The position numbers were made by a program, and so were the translations under genes. Below are positions 20,913 through 28,025 of a DNA stretch of 64,000 nucleotides, piece after piece. This stretch comes from JBFAPK01 sp040676675 (GTDB lineage Bacteria; Actinomycetota; Actinomycetes; Mycobacteriales; Micromonosporaceae), in contig NZ_JBFAPK010000014.1 in NCBI RefSeq assembly GCF_040676675.1, forward strand, positions 1-64,000. Direction: 5' to 3'. The notes under the pieces were generated by a model. It did not search any database, was not told the DNA's origin, and worked only from the letters and a program-made list of their open reading frames with translations. Within the stretch, counting starts at the first letter, position 1. The number at the start of each line of letters is the position of its first letter.

Positions 20913-22298
20913 TCAGCCGCGGATCAGCGCCAGCAGCTCGTCGCGGAGCGCCGTCATCCGCTCCCGGTCCGATGCCTCGACGTTCAGCCGCAGCAGCGGC
21001 TCGGTGTTCGAGGGGCGCAGGTTGACCCAGGCGCCGTCGTCGAAGCGGACCGTCAGTCCGTCCAGCTCGTCGAGCTCCGCCGCACCGTAGACCCGCTTCA
21101 CCTCGGCCAGCTTCCCGGCCTGGTCCGGCACCGTGGAGTTGATCTCGCCGGACGAGACGTACCGCTCGAACTCGCAGGCCAGCTCCGACAGCGGGCGCTC
21201 CTGCTCGCCGAGCGCGGCGAGCAGGTGCAGCGCGGCGAGCATGCCGGTGTCGGCGAACCAGAAGTCGCGGAAGTAGTAGTGCGCCGAGTGCTCGCCGCCG
21301 AAGACGGCGTTGGTGCGGGCCATCTCCGCCTTGATGAACGAGTGGCCCACCCGGCTGCGCAGCGGTTCGCCCCCGTGCTCGCGGACGATCTCCGGTACCG
21401 CCTGCGAGGTGATCAGGTTGTGGATGATCGTGGCGCCCGGGTACTTGGCCAGCTCCCGTACCGCGACCAGGCCGGTGATCGCCGACGGGGAGACCGGCTC
21501 GCCGCGCTCGTCCACGACGAAGCAGCGGTCGGCGTCGCCGTCGAACGCCAGTCCCAGGTCGGCACCGTGCTTGCGGACCGCCACCTGCAGATCCACCAGG
21601 TTGTCCGGGTCGAGCGGGTTCGCCTCGTGGTTCGGGAACGTCCCGTCGAGTTCGAAGTAGAGCGGCACGATCGTCAGCGGCAGCGCCGGCAGCACGGCGT
21701 CGCCGAGCACCGCCGGTACCGTGTAGCCGCCCATCCCGTTGCCCGCGTCGATGACCAGCTTGAGCGGGCGGATGCCGGAGAGGTCGACCAGCCCGCGCAG
21801 GTGCGCGGCGTAGTCGGCGAGCAGGTCCCGGCGCTCGTGGGCCCCGACCGGCTCGCCCGCCGGACGCGCCTCGCCCCTGTCGAGCAGCGCCTGGGCCCGC
21901 TCCCGGATCTCGGCGAGCCCGCTGGACTGGCCGATCGGCCGCGCCCCGGCGCGGCACATCTTGATCCCGTTGTACCGGGCCGGGTTGTGGCTGGCCGTGA
22001 ACATCGCGCCCGGCAGGTCGAGCACGCCGGAGGCGTAGTAGAGCATGTCGGTGGAGCCGAGTCCGGTCTCGATGACGGCCAGCCCCTCGCCGCGGATCCC
22101 GCGGGCGAAGGCGGCGGCGAGCCCCGGGGACGACTCCCGCATGTCGTACGCGATGAGCACCGCGTCCCGGTGGTCCGGCGCCTGCCGCAGGAGCTGCGCG
22201 AACGCCGTACCGAGCGCCTCCGCGCACCGCTCGTCCCACTGGTCCGGCACTGTCCCACGGACGTCGTACGCCTTGACGATCAGGGACAGATCGAACAC
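20913..22298 (-). CDS. manB: Phosphomannomutase/phosphoglucomutase
   Basis: ManB converts mannose 6-phosphate to mannose 1-phosphate, the precursor of GDP-mannose. The 461-residue protein has all four motifs of the alpha-D-phosphohexomutase family: the phosphoserine loop TASHNPARYNG, the metal-binding loop DGDADRC, the sugar-binding GGEHSAH motif and the phosphate-binding loop RPSNTEPLLR. The start chosen is GTG 22298 (reads VFDLSLIVKAYD), which has GAGGAGCGAGACTC before it; an ATG 26 bases upstream (MPSRRGARLVFD) lacks such a site. It heads the manB to manA operon. Confidence 0.96.
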   Translation of the reverse strand: MFDLSLIVKAYDVRGTVPDQWDERCAEALGTAFAQLLRQAPDHRDAVLIAYDMRESSPGLAAAFARGIRGEGLAVIETGLGSTDMLYYASGVLDLPGAMFTASHNPARYNGIKMCRAGARPIGQSSGLAEIRERAQALLDRGEARPAGEPVGAHERRDLLADYAAHLRGLVDLSGIRPLKLVIDAGNGMGGYTVPAVLGDAVLPALPLTIVPLYFELDGTFPNHEANPLDPDNLVDLQVAVRKHGADLGLAFDGDADRCFVVDERGEPVSPSAITGLVAVRELAKYPGATIIHNLITSQAVPEIVREHGGEPLRSRVGHSFIKAEMARTNAVFGGEHSAHYYFRDFWFADTGMLAALHLLAALGEQERPLSELACEFERYVSSGEINSTVPDQAGKLAEVKRVYGAAELDELDGLTVRFDDGAWVNLRPSNTEPLLRLNVEASDRERMTALRDELLALIRG

Positions 22299-22400
22299 GA
22301 GTCTCGCTCCTCTGCGGGACGGCATCAACTCCCCTGAGCGTATCGGAGCCGGTCCCGCCGCCTGGTGGCAAGTCCCGCTGGTCGCCGCCACCGGCGGGGA

Positions 22401-23609
22401 TCAGTCCGGCAGTCGCGGCATGATCTGCGTGGCCTCGCCGAGGCGCGGCGCGCCGCCCGGCGGCACGACCTGCGTGGCCTCGCCGCCACCCGGGGCACCG
22501 GCCCGGGGCATGATCTGCGTCGCCTCGCCGAAGCCCGGCGCGCCGCCCGGCGGCACGACCTGCGTGGCCTCGCCGCCACCCGGGGCACCGGCGGACGGCA
22601 GCACCCGCGTCCGGTCGCCGGGGACCGGCCCGCCGGACCGGGGGACGACCTGCGTGGCGTCGCCGCCGGGGGCGACCGGGGGCTGCCCGTAGAGCGTCGG
22701 CGCGGGCTGCGCGGCCGGCCGCTGGCCGTACACGGTGGGTGCCGCGTGCCCGCCCGGCACGGCGCCCGCCGGCTGGCCGTACACCGTCGGGACCGGCGTC
22801 TGGTTGATCGGCATGCCCCGGTACGCGTCGATCGGTCCGGCCTCGGCCGCCGCCGGGTCGTCGCCGCGGCGGTTGCGGCGCAGCAGGAACACCAGCAGCG
22901 CGCCGCCCAGACCGACCAGCGCCACGCCGAACCCCATCGCGACCGCGCCGGCACCGAGCCCGCCGCCGCCCTGGTCGGCGGGGGGCGGGGTCGGCACGGC
23001 GGCGGCAGCCTGGGTGGGGGCCACCTCCGCCGGCACCTCGGGGGCCTCGGTCTCCTCCACCGGGGTCGGCGACGCGGTGGCGGAGCGGCTCGGCGAGGCC
23101 GACGCGTTCCGGTTCACGAGCCGCGCGGTGGCGGTGTCCCGCTCGATCGGGCCGCCCCCCACCGCCTCGGCCTCGCCGACCAGGGTCAGCGTGCCGGCCG
23201 GTGCCCCGGCCAGGAACGTCACCCGGTACCGCACCGTCACGCTCTTGCGCTCGCAGAGCACCGGCTCGTCCGGGGTGGTACGGCCGGTGAAGACCAGCCC
23301 GCCCGCGCCGCCGGAGAGGGGTACGGGGCGCCACTGGCGGCGCGTCGCGTACTCGACCTGGACCTGGTGCGCGGCGAGGCCGGCGAGCCGCATCCGCAAA
23401 TCGGTGCTGACCACGGCGCAGCCTCCGCTGCGCTTGCTCACACCCACGCTCACCGCGCCGGCCGAACCACCGGCGGTGAAGCTGCTCGGCACCCGCAGGT
23501 TGACCTTGTCCTCGCCGTCGGCCGCGGCCGGGGCCGCCCCGAGCGCGACCAGCCCACCGAGCACGGCGAGTACCGTCGCGAGCCGCGCCGCCTGCTGCCG
23601 TACCCGCAT
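22401..23609 (-). CDS. Secreted/membrane protein with repeated cytoplasmic TQ-motif tail
   Basis: The 402-residue product has a signal peptide ending AAPAAADG, an extracellular beta-rich domain with Cys pairs (about 35-165), a Thr/Pro-rich stalk, one transmembrane helix (LGAGAVAMGFGVALVGLGGA, about 230-250) followed by LRRNRR, and a C-terminal cytoplasmic tail of about 145 residues. The tail repeats PTVYGQ or PTLYGQ three times and ATQVVP or ATQIMP five times. I do not recognise the family. ATG 23609 is preferred over the GTG six bases upstream, since GAGGTGG stands in front of it. It lies between manB and endonuclease V on the same strand. Confidence 0.75.
   Translation of the reverse strand: MRVRQQAARLATVLAVLGGLVALGAAPAAADGEDKVNLRVPSSFTAGGSAGAVSVGVSKRSGGCAVVSTDLRMRLAGLAAHQVQVEYATRRQWRPVPLSGGAGGLVFTGRTTPDEPVLCERKSVTVRYRVTFLAGAPAGTLTLVGEAEAVGGGPIERDTATARLVNRNASASPSRSATASPTPVEETEAPEVPAEVAPTQAAAAVPTPPPADQGGGGLGAGAVAMGFGVALVGLGGALLVFLLRRNRRGDDPAAAEAGPIDAYRGMPINQTPVPTVYGQPAGAVPGGHAAPTVYGQRPAAQPAPTLYGQPPVAPGGDATQVVPRSGGPVPGDRTRVLPSAGAPGGGEATQVVPPGGAPGFGEATQIMPRAGAPGGGEATQVVPPGGAPRLGEATQIMPRLPD
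22420..22599. repeat. Two 90-bp tandem repeats inside the tail-coding region
   Basis: The segment beginning ATGATCTGCGT at 22420 recurs at 22510 with only a few changes, giving a period of exactly 90 bases, or 30 codons. Each unit encodes one ATQIMP and one ATQVVP motif with Gly/Pro linkers. Recent duplication has therefore lengthened the repeated cytoplasmic tail of the host gene. Confidence 0.8.
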
Positions 23610-23756
23610 CTCCACCTCGCCGTTGTGTCCTGCTGGGGTCCGGCGGACAGGCTACCGTGTCCCCCCGGCGCGCCCGCGCCAGCGAGTCCGTCGGCCACGC
23701 CGCCATGGTCGGCCATCCGACGCCGGGGCGGGCGGATCCCGGCACCGACCGGGCCG

Positions 23757-23867
23757 GACGGCGGATTCCAGGGTCCGGGCCGGACCGCGAATTTCAGCGT
23801 CCGACCGGGTCGGACGGCGGATTTCAGGATCGAGGCCGGCTCGCGGATTTCAGGGTCGGGGCCGGAC
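23757..23867. repeat. Four imperfect direct repeats overlapping the end of the endonuclease V gene
   Basis: Four units of about 26-30 bases share the core GCGGATTTCAGGRTC followed by SGGGCCGGA (first unit GCGGATTCCAGGGTCC; second GCGAATTTCAGCGTCC). They lie in the gap between the surface-protein gene and nfi. The last unit runs into the 3-prime end of nfi at 23850. The repeated unit resembles a small minisatellite; no gene or hairpin explains it. Confidence 0.65.
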
Positions 23868-24617
23868 CGTCGCGAGGGCGTCGCGGCACAGCCGGTCGGC
23901 CTGCCGGGTCGTCTCCGGCAGGCGGTACCGGGGCGTGAGCGCCAGCACCTGGGCGCAGGCGTTCTCCAGGCTCATCCGGTGGCCGACGGAGACGAAGACG
24001 GGCTTCACCCCGTCCCGCGTACGCAGCACCCGCCCCACCGTCTCGGTACCGTCGCGCAGCGGCGCCGAGTCGCCCCGACGCGGCCCGGGCTCGTCCCAGG
24101 TCCCCAGCAGCGGGGTCTTGCCGACGCCGATCGCGGGCAGCCCGGTGAGCACGCCGAGGTGGCAGGCGAGCCCGAAGCGGCGCGGGTGGGCCAGCCCGTG
24201 CCCGTCGCAGACCAGCAGGTCGGGGACGGTGGAGAGCCGGTCGAGCGCGTCCAGCAGGCCGGGCAGTTCGCGGAAGGCGAAGAGCCCGGGCACGTACTCG
24301 AAGGTCGGCCGCCCGACGCTCACGGCGGCGTCGACCACCGCCAGCGTCCGCGGGTCGAGCACGGTCACGGCCGCGGCGAGGCGGTCGCCGTCCTCGGCGT
24401 ACGCCACGTCCAGACCCGCGACGGTACGGGGAGCGGCCGGCCCGGGGCCGACGAGGTCCGCCAGCGGACGCAGCCGGTCCTGCTCGGCGCGGGCCTCCTC
24501 GGCGGTACGAGGCCACCCGGGCGGCGGGACCGACCCGGCCGACGGGGACGCTGTCGACGGAGACCCTGCGAACGGGGACGACGTCGCCGGGAACGGCTCG
24601 GGTACGGATCGCGACAA
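23850..24617 (-). CDS. nfi: Endonuclease V
   Basis: Endonuclease V cuts DNA or RNA one base 3-prime of deoxyinosine or inosine. The protein has the metal-binding Asp in VAGLDVAYAEDG, the catalytic Glu region FEYVPGLFAFRELP, the second acidic site LLVCDGHGLAHPRRFGLA, and the IGVGKTPL segment, all in canonical order. The conserved part starts near RTAEEARAEQDRL; the preceding 35 residues are low-complexity Ser/Pro sequence. The only upstream start in frame is TTG 24617, with a weak site, so the true start is uncertain and the N-terminal tail may not be translated. It follows the aldehyde dehydrogenase by 12 bases. Confidence 0.88.
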   Translation of the reverse strand: MSRSVPEPFPATSSPFAGSPSTASPSAGSVPPPGWPRTAEEARAEQDRLRPLADLVGPGPAAPRTVAGLDVAYAEDGDRLAAAVTVLDPRTLAVVDAAVSVGRPTFEYVPGLFAFRELPGLLDALDRLSTVPDLLVCDGHGLAHPRRFGLACHLGVLTGLPAIGVGKTPLLGTWDEPGPRRGDSAPLRDGTETVGRVLRTRDGVKPVFVSVGHRMSLENACAQVLALTPRYRLPETTRQADRLCRDALATVRPRP

Positions 24618-24629
24618 CGGGAGCCCGCC

Positions 24630-26093
24630 CTACAGTTCGAGGCCGGTGAGGACCATGACCCGCGGCTCGGTGTAGTCGTCCATGGCGCTGCGCACTCCCT
24701 CGCGTCCGGTCCCGCTGCCCTTCACCCCGCCGTACGGCATCTGGTCCGCCCGGTACGACGGCACGTCGCCGATGACGACGCCGCCGACGCGCAACGCCCG
24801 GTGCGCCGCGAACGCGGTCTGCAGGCTGTGCGTGAAGACGCCGGCCTGGAGGCCGTACGCCGAGTCGTTGACCGCCGCGAAGCCGGCCGCGTCCCCCGCC
24901 ACGGGGCCGGCCACGAGCACCGGGCCGAAGACCTCCTCGGTGCTGACCCGGGCGTCGGCCGGTACGCCGGTGAGCACCGTCGGCGGGTAGCTCACGCCCT
25001 CGCGTCTCCCGCCCACGAGCGGATCCGCGCCGCCGGCCACCGCCTCGTCTACCCACTCCTCCACCCGCCGGGCGGCGGCCTCGTCGATCAGCGGCCCGAC
25101 GTCGGTGGCGTCGTCGAACGGGTCGCCCACCCGCTGCTCGCGTACGGCCGCGACCAGCCGGGGCAGGAAGCCGTCGTAGAGCCACTCGTGCACGTAGACC
25201 CGCTGGACGGCGATGCAGCTCTGGCCGGCCTGGTAGTTCGAGAAGGTGGCGATCCGGCGGGCCGCCCAGGTCAGGTCCTCGTCCGAGGCCCAGTCCTCGC
25301 AGATCAGAACGGCGGCGTTGCCGCCGAGTTCGAGGGTGACGTGCTTCTCCGGGACGGCGCGCCGGATCGCGGCACCGACCGGGCCGGAGCCGGTGAAGGA
25401 GACCACCGGCAGCCGGGGGTCGGCGACCAGCGCCGGGGCGCGGTCGTTCGGTACCGGCAGCACCGACACCATCCCGGCGGGCAGCCCGGTGCCGGGGCCG
25501 TCGGGCTCGGTGACCTCGGCGAGGAGCGCGCCGAGCAGCAGCGCGGAGAGCGGGGTCGCCGGCGCGGGCTTGAGCACGATCGGGGCGCCGACCGCCAGCG
25601 CCGGCGCGATCTTGTGGGCGACCAGGTTGAGCGGGAAGTTGAACGGCGAGATCCCCAGTACCGGGCCGCGCGGCACCCGGCGGACCACCGCGAGCCGGCC
25701 GTCGGCGGCCGGATCGGTGTCCAGCCGCTGCAACTCCCCGGAGAAGCGCCGGGCCTCCTCGGCCGCCCACCGGAACGTCGAGATCGCCCGCGAGACCTCG
25801 ATCCGGGCCCACTTGACCGGCTTGCCGTTCTCGGCGGTGATCAGCCGGGCGACCTCCTCGGCCCGCTCGGCGAGCCGCCGGGAGACGTGGTCCAGGGCGG
25901 CGGCCCGGACGTGCGCCGGCAGCGCCGCGGCCCGCTCGGCGACCTCGGCCGCGGCGGCCACCGCGGCCTCGACCTGCTCGGGCGTGGCATTGCTGGTACG
26001 GCCGACCAGCCGGCCGTCGTACGGGTGCCGGACCGGCAGGAGGTCGTCGCTCTCGGCCGCCCGACCGGCCAGCAGGAACGGGGTCAGCTCCAC
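24630..26093 (-). CDS. NAD(P)-dependent aldehyde dehydrogenase
   Basis: The 487-residue enzyme of the ALDH superfamily oxidises an aldehyde to the acid. The oxyanion Asn lies in ISPFNFPLNLVAHKIAP, the general-base Glu in VTLELGGNAA, the catalytic Cys in QAGQSCIAVQRV, and the cofactor-binding EEVFGPVL follows. The GQSC context is that of the succinate-semialdehyde or glyceraldehyde-3-phosphate (non-phosphorylating) subgroups, but the substrate cannot be assigned. The GTG start is preceded by a weak site. It shares strand and close spacing with endonuclease V, and follows the DUF3499 gene by 85 bases. Confidence 0.88.
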   Translation of the reverse strand: MELTPFLLAGRAAESDDLLPVRHPYDGRLVGRTSNATPEQVEAAVAAAAEVAERAAALPAHVRAAALDHVSRRLAERAEEVARLITAENGKPVKWARIEVSRAISTFRWAAEEARRFSGELQRLDTDPAADGRLAVVRRVPRGPVLGISPFNFPLNLVAHKIAPALAVGAPIVLKPAPATPLSALLLGALLAEVTEPDGPGTGLPAGMVSVLPVPNDRAPALVADPRLPVVSFTGSGPVGAAIRRAVPEKHVTLELGGNAAVLICEDWASDEDLTWAARRIATFSNYQAGQSCIAVQRVYVHEWLYDGFLPRLVAAVREQRVGDPFDDATDVGPLIDEAAARRVEEWVDEAVAGGADPLVGGRREGVSYPPTVLTGVPADARVSTEEVFGPVLVAGPVAGDAAGFAAVNDSAYGLQAGVFTHSLQTAFAAHRALRVGGVVIGDVPSYRADQMPYGGVKGSGTGREGVRSAMDDYTEPRVMVLTGLEL

Positions 26094-26178
26094 GCCGGCA
26101 GCCTACTTCGGTCGGCCGCGTCCGCCGGTGGGCGCTCCGGCGCCGGTCGTACCGGGAACGGGCGGAACGGGTGTCCGC

Positions 26179-26544
26179 TCAGTGCGCGGGCGGTATCACC
26201 CGGAGATGTCCCCGACGGCCGGTCTGGGGGCCGCTGTTCGGGTCGACGTCGATCTCCTCCGGGCGCTGCACCGGTCGGGCCGCCTCGCGTACCGCCTCGG
26301 CGAGCGCGACCAGGTCGTCCGTGGTCGGCGGCGGGGGCTCGAACTCGCCCTCGTGCCGCACGACCTGCCAGCCACGGGGTGCGGTCAGGCTGCGCGCGTG
26401 CTGCTCGCACAGGTCGTACGTGTGCGGCTCGGCGAACGCGGCGAGCGGCCCCACCACCGCCGTCGACTCGTTATAGACATAGGTCAACGTGGCGACGGCC
26501 TGTCGGGGGCAGCCGTTACGCGAGCAACGCCGTGTCGACCTCAC
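26179..26544 (-). CDS. DUF3499 family protein
   Basis: This 121-residue protein has an N-terminal Cys-rich region (RRCSRNGCPRQAVATLTYVY), then a CEQHARSL segment, characteristic of the DUF3499 family that is restricted to actinobacteria. The Cys/His pattern suggests metal binding. From memory the mycobacterial homologue stands beside manB and a zincin-like gene, as here. No function has been established. The start is GTG 26544. Confidence 0.85.
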   Translation of the reverse strand: MRSTRRCSRNGCPRQAVATLTYVYNESTAVVGPLAAFAEPHTYDLCEQHARSLTAPRGWQVVRHEGEFEPPPPTTDDLVALAEAVREAARPVQRPEEIDVDPNSGPQTGRRGHLRVIPPAH

Positions 26545-26787
26545 CGCGGCACGGTATCTCCATTACCGGCTTCCGCACCACGGTTGACGGTCCGACACGC
26601 CGGCAACGGTGATCACAAATTCCGCCGCCGGTGGCGTTCGACACGGCCGGGCGTGCGCGGTTACCCGGCCCCGCTGGGGCTACCCTGTGCTCAGTGAACC
26701 CCGCCGCCGGGCAACCCGACGGCTCAGCCGCCCCGGTCATGGCCCCGACGAAGGTCCTGGCACCGACCAGCGGAGCGAGGAGAGGCC

Positions 26788-27237
26788 ATGACGAGTCCGG
26801 ACCGCCGCCGGCCGGTCACCGGACGCCGCACCCACCGGGACCGCCACGGGCGTGGGCTGCGCGGCCGCCTCGTCCCGGCGACGGTACCGCTGGCCCGGAC
26901 GAAGGCCGAGATCTTCGACGACCTGGTGCTGGACACGGTGGAGACGCTCGAACGGCGGTTCGCCAAGGAGTTGGCGGGTGTCGAGTTCGCCGTCGAGGAC
27001 GTGCCGCCGGACCTCAACGTCTACGACTCGGACGTGCTGGAGGACGGCGAGGTACCGCTGGCGCGGCTCCTGCCCGGCCGGCCGGGCCGTCAGGAGGTGC
27101 CGCCCCGGATCGTGCTGTACCGCCGGCCGCTGGAGTTCCGGGCGATGGACCGGGAGGACCTCGCCGACCTGGTACACGATGTGATCATCGAGCAGGTGGC
27201 CAATCTGCTCGGCGTCGACCCCGACGAGCTGGCCTGA
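26788..27237 (+). CDS. Zincin-fold metallopeptidase family protein with degenerate active site
   Basis: The 149-residue protein matches the short metallopeptidase family PF06262 in overall layout: a basic N-terminus, FDDLVLDTVETLERRF, a VPLARLLPG loop, PPRIVLYRRPLEFRA and a C-terminal helix. In active members the helix carries HExxHxxG; here the aligned residues are EQVANLLG, so both His and the Glu of the motif are changed. A metal-dependent protease activity is therefore doubtful. The ATG at 26788 has a strong site (GAGGAGAGGCC). It faces DUF3499 divergently, as in mycobacteria. Confidence 0.75.
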   Translation: MTSPDRRRPVTGRRTHRDRHGRGLRGRLVPATVPLARTKAEIFDDLVLDTVETLERRFAKELAGVEFAVEDVPPDLNVYDSDVLEDGEVPLARLLPGRPGRQEVPPRIVLYRRPLEFRAMDREDLADLVHDVIIEQVANLLGVDPDELA

Positions 27238-27347
27238 GTCGGGCGGCCCCCACCGCCCGAATCGGCGTACCTCGTCGGCGACGCGTCCGCCGCGCCCCCG
27301 TGCGGCGTTCGCGCGCCCCGTGCGAACGTTCGGACCGCTGCGACGGG

Positions 27348-27605
27348 TCAGGCCGCCCGGCGCTTGAGCTTGCGGCGCTCCCGCTCGGAAAGCCCGCCCC
27401 AGATGCCGAACCGTTCGTCGTGCCCGAGCGCGTATTCGAGGCACTCGGCCTTGACTTCGCAACGTGAGCAGATCCGCTTCGCCTCGCGGGTCGAGCCGCC
27501 CTTCTCGGGAAAGAATGCCTCCGGGTCGGTCTGCGAGCACAGGGCCCGCTCCTGCCACTCCGGCGCATTCCCGAGCAGGTCGGCCACCTCGAGTCGGCCG
27601 TCCAT
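27348..27605 (-). CDS. whiB: WhiB-family transcriptional regulator
   Basis: WhiB proteins bind a [4Fe-4S] cluster and act with the principal sigma factor to control differentiation and division. The 85-residue protein has the four cluster Cys at 23, 46, 49 and 55, the WQERALC start of the core, and the FGIWGGLSERERRKLKRR turn and basic tail. The sequence is of the WhiB/WhmD (WhiB2) type. The ATG follows AAAGGAGGCAGCTGG. It occupies the conserved position next to the zincin-fold gene, convergently. A perfect 16-base palindrome lies 120 bases upstream. Confidence 0.95.
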   Translation of the reverse strand: MDGRLEVADLLGNAPEWQERALCSQTDPEAFFPEKGGSTREAKRICSRCEVKAECLEYALGHDERFGIWGGLSERERRKLKRRAA

Positions 27606-28025
27606 CCAGCTGCCTCCTTTTCGCGCAACGGCGTCAGCGCCGCTGCAACCCCCCACGCGGAAGGCGTGATTTTTGCCCGTCCGGTGGCAATTCGATGCGC
27701 TCCGTTCGGACAACCCCTACGAAATTACACGCGTGTAATCCGTGCGTCGTCAAGCCGAACCTGATACACGGGATCACCCTTTCGCCAGTGCCGAGCACGG
27801 CTCGTCGAGCCGTCCAGCCTCGCAACCTGCCCTATCGATTCAGACCCGGCGCGGGTAACGCCCGCACCGGCGAGTTGCCCGAGATATCGGCGTGGCGCGC
27901 CGGCCGGACGGGTGTGTCGGGCCGCCGTACGACGGATATGCGGCACCCCACCGGGCGGCGACGACCGCGCCTGGCTCCATGATCAAACAGGACCGGCGGT
28001 TCCGCATCCGGTGCGGACGGAAAGA
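27606..28025. other. Intergenic region whiB-fbiC
   Basis: The 420 bases hold the whiB promoter region and the downstream flank of fbiC. Apart from the palindrome ATTACACGCGTGTAAT at 27724-27739 I see no gene, terminator or RNA. Composition is less GC-rich (AAATTACACGCG, TTTTTGCCC) than the surrounding genes, as expected for regulatory DNA. Confidence 0.5.
27724..27739. promoter_or_regulatory. Perfect 16-base palindrome upstream of whiB
   Basis: ATTACACGCGTGTAAT is its own reverse complement and lies 119-134 bases before the whiB start. BldD, which controls whiB in Streptomyces, binds AC-N5-GT-type sites; the spacing here does not fit that exactly, so the regulator is not assigned. The exact symmetry and AT-rich ends suggest a dimeric repressor or activator site. 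Confidence 0.5.

Noticed and set aside
22365..26612. A frame of more than 1400 codons opposite the surface protein, endonuclease V and aldehyde dehydrogenase genes
   Set aside because: It crosses several genes on the other strand, has low-complexity Arg/Gly/Asp sequence and no start with a ribosome site.
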